Below, one piece after another: positions 35,845 through 44,603 of a stretch of DNA of 64,000 nucleotides. Where the stretch lies: the NCBI RefSeq assembly GCF_028561755.1, contig NZ_JAQQTD010000001.1:1-64000 (forward strand), in the 5' to 3' direction. Position numbers and translations under genes: made by a program. Each line of letters begins with the position of its first letter. Position 1 is the stretch's first letter. The stretch is from Altibacter sp. HG106 (lineage in GTDB: Bacteria; Bacteroidota; Bacteroidia; Flavobacteriales; Flavobacteriaceae). Below the pieces are notes generated by a model, which worked only from the letters and a program-made list of their open reading frames with translations, was not told the origin of the DNA and made no database searches.

Positions 35845-36668
35845 TGAAAAAATGGTCTGTTCAACAAATGGTGCAAGCGATTGAGGCACAAAAGTGTTTT
35901 GAAGCCGTCGCAGAAGATTATTCCTTCACCCTTAAAATTAACGAATACACACCCTATGTTTGCGGGGCCGTGCACGACGGACATCAATTTCGTCGTGAGC
36001 TATGGGACAATTGTATCCATACCGAATATGAGCGTTGGTTTGAAGAAGACCCGTGCACCAAAGCCTTTGTTGATGCGATGCCTATCGTGATCTCCGGAAA
36101 TGACAGTCGGTTTGAATACGACCTCAACCGCGATCCGGAGAACGCTATTTTTGACACGGCATGGGGCAAGAAGCTATGGAAAGAACCCCTTTCAGAAGCA
36201 GAAAAGGCGATCAGTTTAGAAAAGCACCATCAGTTTTATCAGGTAGTTCACGTCTTGATCGACACCTTAGAAAAAATTCACGGAACGGTGGTCGTGTATG
36301 ATATACATAGCTATAACTGGCGACGATGGGATCGGGAGGTTCCAGTGATCAACTTAGGGACTTCGAATATCGACAACGATCGTTTCGGTAATTCGGTAGA
36401 GGCGTGGCGCACTTCTCTGGCCAAGTTAGAATTACCAGGGGTTGCAAGTACTACATCGCGAATTAACGATACCTTCTTCGGAAATGGTTATTTTCTCAAA
36501 TACATTACCGAAAATTTCAAAAATACCTTAGTTTTGGCAACTGAATTCAAGAAAATTTATTGCGATGAAACGCGACAGGTCATCTATCCTGAAGTGGTGT
36601 CCGCAATAGCGGCACAGCTTCCGAAGAAAATCAAGGAGCATGCCGCACATTTTCAAGAGACGGTATAA
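35844..36668 (+). CDS. N-formylglutamate amidohydrolase family protein
   Basis: 274 residues. The HutG-like family features are VPHDG-type VHDGHQ, FEEDPCTKAF, YDIHSYNWR and the basic DLNR motif. Members are zinc amidohydrolases that remove formyl or acyl groups from glutamate or related amino acids. The coupling to an ATP-grasp ligase upstream and a QEGLA protein downstream suggests it acts on a peptide-like conjugate made by this operon, which is inference. Confidence 0.82.
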   Translation: MKKWSVQQMVQAIEAQKCFEAVAEDYSFTLKINEYTPYVCGAVHDGHQFRRELWDNCIHTEYERWFEEDPCTKAFVDAMPIVISGNDSRFEYDLNRDPENAIFDTAWGKKLWKEPLSEAEKAISLEKHHQFYQVVHVLIDTLEKIHGTVVVYDIHSYNWRRWDREVPVINLGTSNIDNDRFGNSVEAWRTSLAKLELPGVASTTSRINDTFFGNGYFLKYITENFKNTLVLATEFKKIYCDETRQVIYPEVVSAIAAQLPKKIKEHAAHFQETV

Positions 36669-36674
36669 AAGCAC

Positions 36675-37838
36675 ATGAGGTACCCGGAGAGCGTCAAAGA
36701 AACGTATCCAAACGTAGTGAGGATTGATCATAACCTGAATGAACTGGTTAAGAAGATCGAACTCCTCAACTACGTGAACCCAATCAATATCGAACAGGAA
36801 AAGCGAAACTTCTTCGCGTCCAAATACAACGTAAATCCATCATTTCGATACCGGAAAGTCGATTTTGACGCGCATAAACTTCAGCAACAATTGTTCTCAC
36901 AAGACATCGATAGCATTCGGGATGAAGTCACGAGAGCTTTCTACCGCGATGTGATTTATGATTATTCGGGCTTAATTCAATGTGTAGAGACCGTAGGGCA
37001 GGGGGAGAAATTTTATTATAACTCTTTGAAATCCTTCGGAACCCCTACCGATAAAGATGTAGAGAACGCGCGTTTTATTCTTCATTTTGAAGATGATGCC
37101 TACGATCAGGAAATGTTTCCGGTGTTTAACGCTTCCGAAGCCGCTGCCTACTTCGAAGAATTCGTGAAGCGGTACGATTTTGAGCTAAACATCAAGTACT
37201 CCACAAAAATTTCCGCAGCAGCAATGGTCCTTAATAATATTCAGACCTTAGTGCTGAAAAAGAACCATCATTTTAGCGCCAATCAATTGAAAGTGCTGGC
37301 GAACCATGAAATTGGCGTCCATTTAGTTACCACTTACAACGGACTAAATCAATACCTGAAGATATTCCACAACGGCTTTCCGAAGAACGTCGAAACTCAG
37401 GAAGGACTGGCTGTTTTCAGCGAATATATGAGTGGTTGCCTTACCTTATACCGACTCAAAGAGTTGTCCTATAGGGTACTAGCGACCGACAGCCTTCGCA
37501 AAGGATTTTCCTTTTGTGATACCTTCGACCTGTTGCACAATCAATACAAGCTCAATCGTGAAGAATCGTACAATATAGCCTTACGGGCACATCGCGGAGG
37601 CGGGTTTACCAAAGACCATTTATACCTCACTGGCTTGAAAAAAATCTACGAATGGCATAAAAAAGGAAAAAGTCTCACTCCGTTGCTCAGCGGAAAAGTT
37701 TCTTTGGCGTATGCGCCGGTACTGGAGCAATGGTATCAACAAGATATGGCGCTTGAAAACCGCTATGACAACGTAGCTTTCGAAAGCAATCAAAACAGCA
37801 ATCAGAAAGTATCTTTCATCCTAGAAAATCTGCGGTAA
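36675..37838 (+). CDS. QEGLA motif / DUF1704 protein, MATCAP-like metallopeptidase family
   Basis: 387 residues. Contains an HExxxH motif (His211, Glu212, His216) and the eponymous QEGLA motif (Gln242-Ala246). The family is called flavohemoglobin expression-modulating in bacteria; the human relative KIAA0895L/MATCAP is a tubulin tyrosine carboxypeptidase with the same HExxxH site, so a C-terminal peptide bond is a plausible target. It is 6 bp downstream of the amidohydrolase. The bacterial substrate is not known to me. Confidence 0.85.
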   Translation: MRYPESVKETYPNVVRIDHNLNELVKKIELLNYVNPINIEQEKRNFFASKYNVNPSFRYRKVDFDAHKLQQQLFSQDIDSIRDEVTRAFYRDVIYDYSGLIQCVETVGQGEKFYYNSLKSFGTPTDKDVENARFILHFEDDAYDQEMFPVFNASEAAAYFEEFVKRYDFELNIKYSTKISAAAMVLNNIQTLVLKKNHHFSANQLKVLANHEIGVHLVTTYNGLNQYLKIFHNGFPKNVETQEGLAVFSEYMSGCLTLYRLKELSYRVLATDSLRKGFSFCDTFDLLHNQYKLNREESYNIALRAHRGGGFTKDHLYLTGLKKIYEWHKKGKSLTPLLSGKVSLAYAPVLEQWYQQDMALENRYDNVAFESNQNSNQKVSFILENLR

Positions 37839-38240
37839 TTATAAGAATTTGGCTTTCAGTTCTGGCGTAGGGATCATACAACTCTCCTTTTTTCCGTACC
37901 ATTTGTAACGGTTCTTTGCGATATAATCGTAGACCCAATTTCGGATAAATTTAGGAACGATCATAAATCCGTATAGTAGCGGCCAGCCTCCGGTAAGATA
38001 TTTAGCAATATTTAGTGCTGCGGAAGATTTGGTGTATGCCTTTCCATTTGAAATCAAGATGATAGAGTCGGTTTCTGAAGGATCAATATCATAGCGTTTC
38101 AGATAGGTTTGTCCAATGGTTTCTTGCAGTGCAGTAAATCGGAAACGGTCTTTGGAGTCTCGTTTTATTACGAATAGCACCGAACTATTGCAAAGGTTGC
38201 AAACCCCATCAAAAAGGATGATTTTTTTTTCCTGATCCAT
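37839..38240 (-). CDS. DCC1-like thiol-disulfide oxidoreductase family protein
   Basis: 133 residues from the ATG at 38240. DxxCxxC motif FDGVCNLCNSSV near the N-terminus, then a RDSKDRFRFTALQ stretch and a helical tail, as in DUF393 proteins of thioredoxin-like type. The frame is open upstream to 38396, but an excellent promoter at 38248-38278 places the transcript start at about the ATG, so the short form is real. The mRNA would be nearly leaderless. Redox partner unknown. Confidence 0.85.
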   Translation of the reverse strand: MDQEKKIILFDGVCNLCNSSVLFVIKRDSKDRFRFTALQETIGQTYLKRYDIDPSETDSIILISNGKAYTKSSAALNIAKYLTGGWPLLYGFMIVPKFIRNWVYDYIAKNRYKWYGKKESCMIPTPELKAKFL

Positions 38241-38247
38241 AGAACCA

Positions 38248-38278
38248 CAAAGATACGAAGGTTTTATAGGGCGTTCAA
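38248..38278 (-). promoter_or_regulatory. Promoter with near-zero leader for the DCC1-like gene
   Basis: Minus strand TTG (38278-38276), 20-nt spacer, TATCTTTG (38255-38248), exact TAnnTTTG. The predicted start is 5-7 nt downstream, at 38241-38243, which is practically the ATG at 38240. Confidence 0.65.
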
Positions 38279-38415
38279 GTATTCTAACAAATCCTGTCCC
38301 TTTTGAAGATGGCGCTTCTTTTGAAGGGTTTTTATTATTTAGAAGCGTATCAGTAATATTACAAACAGGGAAGCGAGTCCTGAATCGTGATGACACCTAG
38401 GTATGATACTGCCGT

Positions 38416-40575
38416 TTACACTTTTTCAAGTTCTTCTAAGCGTACATCCGCAGTAAACTGCCCGTAATTTACGATCGCCTTTTTCTTTTCAATGGTGTCG
38501 ATCGTACCAATGGCCCTTCCGTCTATCATTCGAACGCGATCGCCTACTTTAAGGGCTACTTTGGGTTTCGGTGGAGGTGCTTTTTTCGCTTCTTCTTTTT
38601 TCTTTTTCTTTTCTTTTCGAATAACATCCACTTTCTTCTCCACCTCTTGTTCCACCGCTTTTTTCTTTGCCTTTTGTTGCTGTTTTTGCTTCCGCGGAAC
38701 TTTTTTACGCTTGCTATTCTCGGTCATTACTAGTTTGAATAGCTCATCCAGTAATTGTCGCTTCCGTTTGTTATTGAAATACGATTCGGCCAGGCTATCC
38801 ACTTTTCGACCCAAAGAGATCATTTTTTGGTTGCTGTCGTATAATTCTTGATAGCTTTCTAATTTTTCCTGGATCTTGGTGTTAATCTCTTCCAATTGCT
38901 TGTATTCCTGTTGTGCTTTCTTTTCGGAAGTCTGCAAAGAGGCAGCCGTCTCACGAACCTTTGAGCGCTCCTTTTGCAGATTAGCAATGGTCTTATCAAA
39001 ACGAACCTTTCCGCGTTCGATCTTCTTCTTCGCCTTATTAATTAAACTGTACGGGATTCCATTTTTCTGAGCGACTTCAAAGGTGAAGGAAGATCCTGCT
39101 TCTCCCAGTTGAAGTTGGTACAGCGGCAACAAGCTTTTCCGATCAAATTGCATGTTGGCATTCACGGCATGCGGCAGTTCATTGGCCAAAAGCTTCAGAT
39201 TGGTATAATGCGTGGTAATAATTCCGAAGGCTTCGCGCTCATAAAATACTTCCAAGAATATTTCTGCCAGGGCACCGCCCAGTTCCGGATCGCTTCCCGT
39301 TCCGAATTCGTCAATAAGGAATAAACTTTCCGAATTACACTTCTTTAGAAATTGATTCATTTTTTTCAGCCGATAGCTGTAGGTGCTCAGGTGGTTTTCA
39401 ATGGATTGATTGTCACCAATATCCGTAAGGATACGTTCAAAGAAGCAACATTCGCTCTGAGGTTCTACGGGAATCAGCATTCCCGATTGTAACATGACTT
39501 GTAACAGCCCCACCGTTTTAAGCGTAATACTTTTTCCGCCGGCGTTTGGACCGCTAATAACGATCACCCGTTTATCGGGCTGTAGTTCGATGGTCTGTGG
39601 GTAGGTAGTTTCCTTGCGTTTTTTATTAGCCAGAAGAAGTAACGGGTGATAGGCGTCTTTTAAAAAGAGTCGTTTGTTGTTGGTAAGAATTGGTACCACG
39701 CCATCGAGTTCCAGGGCGTACTTAGCCTTGGCATGAAACACGTCAATTTGAATCAAATAGTCCTGATAGGATCGAAGCAGGGAAGCATACGGACGCACAT
39801 GCTCGGTAAGCGCACGCAAGATCTTTTTTATTTCCTCCTTTTCCTCATATTCCAAGTGACTCAGTTCATTGGCATATTCTAAGGTTTCCTGGGGTTCTAC
39901 ATACACGATACTACCCGTCTTTGATTGGCCTAACACCGCGCCTTTTACTTTTCTGCGATGCATTGCTTTAACGGCCAGCACACGTCGATTATCCATAACC
40001 GACTCCCTTATATCATCCAAATAATCTTTAGGAGCATAATTGGATAAAGCACGCCCAAAAGAAGCGTTGATCTGCGACTTCACGTGTTGTAATCGTTTGC
40101 GAATCGCTGCGAGTGCTTCGGAAGCAGTATCTTTCACCGCTCCGTAGCGATCTATTTTTTCATGGATCGCAGTGGCTATGGTTGCTGTGTAGGTTATCTG
40201 TGCGGAAAATTCCTGAAGGTATCGGTAAAATTCTTCGTATTTCTGAAAGAATCGAAGCAAGTCTTTTGTCGTTTCACAAACCGAAACAATTCGTCGGAAG
40301 GAGGAAATCTCCAAAACGCTATTTTCAATGGTCAGTAAGTGAAGCTCTTTCTCCAACGCATCAAAGCCATGGTTAGGAATGCGATTATCTGAATTAAAAG
40401 ACGCCACAAATTCTTTTACACGGTTCAATTCTGGTGCGATAGCTTCCGTATCCTTAAAGGGTTTGATATCTAGAACAGCCGATTTCCCCAAGTCGGTAAT
40501 TGTCTTGGCGGCCATTTGCTGGAGTACCGTGTGGAATTCAAGATCTTGTAAGGTCTTTGCGTGTATTCGAACCAT
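38416..40575 (-). CDS. mutS2: MutS2 family DNA-binding ATPase, without Smr domain
   Basis: 719 residues. MutS core/clamp helices (about 10-300), P-loop ISGPNAGGKSITLKT, Walker B LFLIDEFGTGSDPELGG, a coiled coil (about 510-620) and a very Lys-rich linker followed by a short KOW-like C-terminus (VGDRVRMIDGRAIG). The Smr nuclease domain of the Bacillus protein is absent, as usual in Bacteroidota. It may suppress recombination or rescue stalled ribosomes. Its probable promoter lies inside the start of ung. No partner gene. Confidence 0.92.
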   Translation of the reverse strand: MVRIHAKTLQDLEFHTVLQQMAAKTITDLGKSAVLDIKPFKDTEAIAPELNRVKEFVASFNSDNRIPNHGFDALEKELHLLTIENSVLEISSFRRIVSVCETTKDLLRFFQKYEEFYRYLQEFSAQITYTATIATAIHEKIDRYGAVKDTASEALAAIRKRLQHVKSQINASFGRALSNYAPKDYLDDIRESVMDNRRVLAVKAMHRRKVKGAVLGQSKTGSIVYVEPQETLEYANELSHLEYEEKEEIKKILRALTEHVRPYASLLRSYQDYLIQIDVFHAKAKYALELDGVVPILTNNKRLFLKDAYHPLLLLANKKRKETTYPQTIELQPDKRVIVISGPNAGGKSITLKTVGLLQVMLQSGMLIPVEPQSECCFFERILTDIGDNQSIENHLSTYSYRLKKMNQFLKKCNSESLFLIDEFGTGSDPELGGALAEIFLEVFYEREAFGIITTHYTNLKLLANELPHAVNANMQFDRKSLLPLYQLQLGEAGSSFTFEVAQKNGIPYSLINKAKKKIERGKVRFDKTIANLQKERSKVRETAASLQTSEKKAQQEYKQLEEINTKIQEKLESYQELYDSNQKMISLGRKVDSLAESYFNNKRKRQLLDELFKLVMTENSKRKKVPRKQKQQQKAKKKAVEQEVEKKVDVIRKEKKKKKEEAKKAPPPKPKVALKVGDRVRMIDGRAIGTIDTIEKKKAIVNYGQFTADVRLEELEKV

Positions 40576-40631
40576 AATTTATCCTCCGCCACAGCGGAAT
40601 ACTGTTGGGTAATGATTATTTTTAACTCCCA

Positions 40632-40658
40632 CAAAAATACATAGAATGCCCATAACAA
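40632..40658 (-). promoter_or_regulatory. Putative mutS2 promoter overlapping ung start
   Basis: Minus strand TTG (40658-40656), 16-nt spacer, TATTTTTG (40639-40632), an exact TAnnTTTG. The -33 box is in the fourth and fifth codons of ung. Confidence 0.42.
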
Positions 40659-41320
40659 TTGAAGCCGGTTGGAAGGAAGTCTTACAACAAGAATTTGAGC
40701 AACCCTACTTTCAAAATCTTATCGCTTTTGTAAAGGAAGAGTATCGCCAACACCGCTGTTTTCCTCCCGGACCTGAAATATTTTCAGCCTTCGATCATAC
40801 TCCTTTTTCTGAAGTTACGGTTGTGATAATTGGGCAGGACCCCTATCACGGACCCCGACAGGCAAACGGTCTCTGTTTTTCTGTACACAAGGAAGTGCCG
40901 CATCCACCATCCTTACAGAACATTTTTAAAGAAATTGAAACGGATATGGGAATTCCGATACCTACATACGGCGACCTAACGGCGTGGGCAGCACAAGGTG
41001 TACTTTTATTAAATGCTACCTTAACCGTACGAGCACACCAAGCCGGAAGTCACCAGAATAAAGGCTGGGAACAATTTACAGACGCGGTCATTCAACAGGT
41101 CTCACAAAAAAAAGAAGGAGTCGTATTTCTATTATGGGGTGGGTATGCGAAGAAGAAAGGGGCGAAGATTGATCGAAGTAAACACCTGGTGTTAACCAGT
41201 GGCCATCCATCTCCCTTGAGCGCCAATAGAGGGTATTGGTTTGGAAATCGTCATTTCAGCAAGACGAATACGTATTTAAAGCAACAAGGAAAATCGCCAA
41301 TTAACTGGAAGATCGACTAA
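40646..41320 (+). CDS. ung: Uracil-DNA glycosylase
   Basis: 224 residues, normal family-1 UDG length. The water-activating motif GQDPYHGP is at 63-70 (Asp65), followed by the LLNATLTV strand and the TSGHPSPLS leucine-loop motif near the C-terminus. It removes uracil from DNA for base excision repair. Divergent from mutS2. Confidence 0.97.
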   Translation: MPITIEAGWKEVLQQEFEQPYFQNLIAFVKEEYRQHRCFPPGPEIFSAFDHTPFSEVTVVIIGQDPYHGPRQANGLCFSVHKEVPHPPSLQNIFKEIETDMGIPIPTYGDLTAWAAQGVLLLNATLTVRAHQAGSHQNKGWEQFTDAVIQQVSQKKEGVVFLLWGGYAKKKGAKIDRSKHLVLTSGHPSPLSANRGYWFGNRHFSKTNTYLKQQGKSPINWKID

Positions 41321-41323
41321 GGC

Positions 41324-41428
41324 TTATTTCTTTTTTACTTGATTGCGATCTGGGTCATTACAGCTGAATTGTAACAGCAAGAAATTGGTTACTAACAAGC
41401 TCCCGATAATGATTAAAAATGTCGTCAT
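41324..41428 (-). CDS. 34-residue single-span membrane peptide
   Basis: MTTFLIIIGSLLVTNFLLLQ, then a polar tail with one Cys and a KKK end. One strong membrane helix with a short charged tail; ATG start and TAA stop are clear. It fills the gap between ung and the solute-binding gene and ends 3 bp after ung. I recall similar short peptides in flavobacteria but cannot name a family. Real small gene or chance frame; the composition favours a gene. Confidence 0.5.
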   Translation of the reverse strand: MTTFLIIIGSLLVTNFLLLQFSCNDPDRNQVKKK

Positions 41429-41481
41429 ACCTTTCGAGTTTACACTACGAAGATGCAAGGCAGTTGTAAAGGTTGCGTCTT

Positions 41482-42336
41482 TTAGTTAAAAAAATGTACT
41501 ATTTCTTCGGAAGGGATCGAACGCTCAATCAATTCGAGGGCAACTAATGTCTCTTGAACCGTTTCTATTTGTGCCAAAGGTACTTGGGCCTGCGACCATT
41601 CGGTAAGGGCAAGCCATTGCCGAATATCCTCAATTTTCTGGTCGTATCGTTCTGCTAAAAGAACGTCGATGGTGTCGCGTTCCTTGAAGTGGGTTGTATA
41701 CCGATTGATTGTATTTAGAATGTGTTGGACACTTTCGGGATCTTCGGATAGAAATTCAGTTCGAACCGCGATCACAAAGCAGGGCCAGGGGGTAGGGCAT
41801 TCACCAACGAGTCGGAAAGGCCCGTCATCTACATAGGGCTTGGTGGTAAACTTTTCCCACATAAAATAATCTCCTTCTCCCTTCGGAAGCGCTACTAACG
41901 CTCCTTCCAAGTCATTCACTACGGTAAGCTCCACGTCCGTAGGATCCCACCCTTGTTGCTGCGCATTTACGAACGCCATAAGGTGTGAGCCTGAGCCAAA
42001 CCTGCTGATCGCGGCTGTCGTTCCTTGCAGTTCTGAAATACTGTGATATGGGGAGTTTTTCGCTACGTGAATTCCCCAAAGCAACGGGGAGTCCACAAAA
42101 CCCTGGACGATCTTACTGGGATTTCCCAAGGCAATATCTCGAATAATTCCTTCGGTCAAAATCACCGCCATGTCAATGGTACCCTCCCGCAGGGCTTTAT
42201 TCATCTGTCCCGTACCTCCGTAGAAATCCTGCCACCGCAAATTGATCCCAAATTGATGATATTCTTTATCGCGTAGACTTAGATACCAGGGGTAGTTAAA
42301 ATGTTCTGGTACGCCACCAATGGTTATTTTCTTCAT
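41482..42336 (-). CDS. Solute-binding-protein-like protein without signal peptide (Ca3427-like)
   Basis: 284 residues. The sequence follows the periplasmic binding-protein type 2 fold (GGVPEHFNYPWYLSLRDKEY, then GTTAAISRFGSGSHL), as in the NrtA/SsuA and Ca3427-like groups. It has no signal peptide or lipobox, so a cytoplasmic protein is likely. It may bind a small anion or pyrimidine-like ligand. It overlaps the upstream nucleoside phosphorylase by 4 nt. Enzyme or binding function is not established. Confidence 0.8.
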   Translation of the reverse strand: MKKITIGGVPEHFNYPWYLSLRDKEYHQFGINLRWQDFYGGTGQMNKALREGTIDMAVILTEGIIRDIALGNPSKIVQGFVDSPLLWGIHVAKNSPYHSISELQGTTAAISRFGSGSHLMAFVNAQQQGWDPTDVELTVVNDLEGALVALPKGEGDYFMWEKFTTKPYVDDGPFRLVGECPTPWPCFVIAVRTEFLSEDPESVQHILNTINRYTTHFKERDTIDVLLAERYDQKIEDIRQWLALTEWSQAQVPLAQIETVQETLVALELIERSIPSEEIVHFFN

Positions 42337-43202
42337 GATACCAGTGTTTCTAAAGTATGAATAATGAGTCTGTCTATCGTCTTTTCAGGATGGTTACTAA
42401 AGGCACCTGTAGCGCGATTTGCCAAGATCGCATTTAAGGAAATAGCGCTATGTCCCAGTAATTTCGACATGGCGTAGATTCCGGAGGTTTCCATTTCCAG
42501 GTTGGTAATTCGCTGTTGTTGAAACTCGAAAGCGCCTAATTTTTGGTTCATTTCAGCATCTTCTAGTGCTAATCGGAGTCGGCGCCCTTGCGGACCGTAA
42601 AATCCTACATTGGTAGCGGTTACGCCATGGGTAAAAGAATCTTGCTGAAACAGCTTTTGCAATGATACGTCTGCTGCGACTACATAGGGAGAAGCCTTTT
42701 GTTCAGACCATTGCATATGAGTCATAAAGGCTTCTGCAAAATCTTCCTCCAGCAACGCTTTCCCCGCGTAAAACCAAATGAGATTATCGAAACCAATCGC
42801 TTTTTCAGAAACCAACCAGGAATCCACGGGTATGTCTTTCTGAATGGCTCCAGAGGTGCCAATTCTAATAAACTGCAAGGGCGTATGTTGCTCCTTAACC
42901 TTTCTACGGTCAAAATCGATGTTTACCAGCGCATCCAATTCATTAAAAACGATGTCTATATTATCGGTGCCGATACCGGTAGAGATAACGGTTAATTTCT
43001 TACCGCGATACATTCCGGTTTGCGTTTTAAATTCGCGTTTTTGGACAGCTACCTCGATGGAATCAAAATGCCGTGTAATGGAAGTCACCCGATCTGGATC
43101 GCCTACGGTGATGATAGTGGACGCGATATCACCTGGAGCAAGATTTAAATGATAAATAGTTCCGTCTGGGTTTAGTATTAATTCTGAAGCCGCTAAACTC
43201 AT
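42333..43202 (-). CDS. Nucleoside phosphorylase (uridine phosphorylase-like)
   Basis: 289 residues. PNP/UDP-family features are GDPDRV near the N-terminus, STGIGTDNI, RIGTSGAI and the late NLEMETSGIYAMS with the ribose-binding Glu-Met-Glu. It cleaves a nucleoside with phosphate to base and ribose 1-phosphate; the base is probably uracil or a purine. It overlaps its upstream SUI1 neighbour and its downstream neighbour by 4 nt each, so translation is coupled. Confidence 0.88.
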   Translation of the reverse strand: MSLAASELILNPDGTIYHLNLAPGDIASTIITVGDPDRVTSITRHFDSIEVAVQKREFKTQTGMYRGKKLTVISTGIGTDNIDIVFNELDALVNIDFDRRKVKEQHTPLQFIRIGTSGAIQKDIPVDSWLVSEKAIGFDNLIWFYAGKALLEEDFAEAFMTHMQWSEQKASPYVVAADVSLQKLFQQDSFTHGVTATNVGFYGPQGRRLRLALEDAEMNQKLGAFEFQQQRITNLEMETSGIYAMSKLLGHSAISLNAILANRATGAFSNHPEKTIDRLIIHTLETLVS

Positions 43203-43528
43203 CCCCCCACACGCTTTACCCGAAATCCTTTATCTTTCAGAAACTCCATAATTTCCTTGCGGTAATCGCCCTGGATAATGATTGTTTCATTTTTGAAACT
43301 ACCCCCAACGCCCAGCATGGTTTTTAATTCTTTCGCGAGCTGCTTGAAATCAGATTTCGCGCCGTTATACCCATCGATAATGGTAATCGGCTTTCCTTTG
43401 CGTTTTTCGTATTTGCACAACAACGGATCGTCTTGAAGCCACACCGTACTTGGAGTTTCTTCTTGTTCTTCGGAAGGCTCCGGCTCGTGGTCCGGAAACA
43501 ATTTTTTCAATTGATCTTCGAGGTCCAT
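43199..43528 (-). CDS. SUI1/eIF1-like translation factor (YciH type)
   Basis: 109 residues. The C-terminal SUI1 domain (about 40-109) has the family signature in KPITIIDGYNG, LAKELKTMLGVGGSFKNETIIIQGDYR and the final FRVKRVGG. Eubacterial YciH proteins influence start-codon selection but are not essential. The acidic N-terminus (EEQEETPST) is a low-complexity tail. It is the second gene in the four-gene operon starting with the 2OG oxygenase, with a 4-nt overlap to the phosphorylase. Confidence 0.9.
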   Translation of the reverse strand: MDLEDQLKKLFPDHEPEPSEEQEETPSTVWLQDDPLLCKYEKRKGKPITIIDGYNGAKSDFKQLAKELKTMLGVGGSFKNETIIIQGDYRKEIMEFLKDKGFRVKRVGG

Positions 43529-43529
43529 C

Positions 43530-44480
43530 CTACTTTTTTATGAGTCCGATTTCCACCAAGCGCTGGTGTAAAAACTCACCCGCCGTAATATCGGGATAGG
43601 CTTTTGGATGCTCTTTGTTGACACATTGTTCTAGGCAATTAAGCTTCATGTCGCTGCGAGGATGCATGAAGAAGGGGATGCTATATCGAGGGGTGTCCCA
43701 TTGATCGCGAGGAGGATTCACAACGCGGTGAATGGTAGAGCGCAACTTATTATTGGTGTGACGCTCTAGCATATCGCCCACATTGATCACCAATTCGTCT
43801 TCAGCGGGAATAGCATCAATCCATTCGCCATCTTTGCGCAACACTTGGAGTCCGCCTGTGGAGGCACCCATTAATAAAGTAATAAGATTGATGTCCCCAT
43901 GTGCTCCTGCCCGTACCGCTCCTTTCGGCTCTTCGGTAATAGGAGGGTAGTGGATGGGTCGTAAAATGCTATTACCGTTGGAGGCCCAATGATCGAAATA
44001 ATGTTCATCGAGTCCAATGTACAACGCCAGTGCACGCAACACATAGATACCGGTTTTTTCTAGCATTCGATACGCTTCCATTCCCGTGTGATTAAAATCT
44101 TTCAGTTCTTCCACCTGCACGTTCTCTGGATAGCTATCGGGGAGGTTGGCATCTTCATCGGGCTCCTGCCCAAAATGCCAGAACTCTTTCAAGTCGCCTT
44201 CTTTTTTTCCTTTTGCATGCTCTTTTCCGAAAGAAACATAACCGCGCTGTCCGCCAAGCCCTTCAATTTCATACTTCTTCTTTACTTCTACGGGAAGTGC
44301 AAAAAACGCTTTCACTTCTTTATAGAGTTCTTCCACTAAGGCATCGCTCAAAAAATGATTTTTTAAAGAAACAAAACCAATCTCTTCATATGCGGTTCCG
44401 ATTTGTGTGACAAATTGCTGCTTTCGTTTGGGATCGTCTGAGAGGAAATCAGCTAAATCTACACTAGGTATGTTGTTCAT
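43530..44480 (-). CDS. 2-oxoglutarate/Fe(II)-dependent dioxygenase (isopenicillin N synthase family)
   Basis: 316 residues from the ATG at 44480. DIOX_N part (IPSVDLADFL), then the 2OG-Fe(II) oxygenase jelly roll with metal residues in AGAHGDINLITLL (His-x-Asp) and a distal His in LERHTNNKLRSTIHRV plus RYSIPFF (2OG-binding Arg). The substrate is unknown; flavobacterial members are conserved. A TATATTTG box (minus strand 44510-44503) lies 22 bp upstream. First gene of an operon with SUI1, nucleoside phosphorylase and the binding-protein-like gene, 1 bp gap. Confidence 0.88.
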   Translation of the reverse strand: MNNIPSVDLADFLSDDPKRKQQFVTQIGTAYEEIGFVSLKNHFLSDALVEELYKEVKAFFALPVEVKKKYEIEGLGGQRGYVSFGKEHAKGKKEGDLKEFWHFGQEPDEDANLPDSYPENVQVEELKDFNHTGMEAYRMLEKTGIYVLRALALYIGLDEHYFDHWASNGNSILRPIHYPPITEEPKGAVRAGAHGDINLITLLMGASTGGLQVLRKDGEWIDAIPAEDELVINVGDMLERHTNNKLRSTIHRVVNPPRDQWDTPRYSIPFFMHPRSDMKLNCLEQCVNKEHPKAYPDITAGEFLHQRLVEIGLIKK

Positions 44481-44603
44481 AATTCTCGTTTTTAACAAAC
44501 TACAAATATACCAAATATCCTCGGCACTTCCGAAGCGAAAAAAAACGTAAAAATCATTTACCATGCGCGATTTTTTCTACTTTTGAATAACTCAATACGA
44601 TCC

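Noticed and set aside
38241-38396. 52-residue extension of the DCC1-like protein
   Set aside because: A near-perfect promoter sits inside it, so the extension cannot be transcribed from that start.
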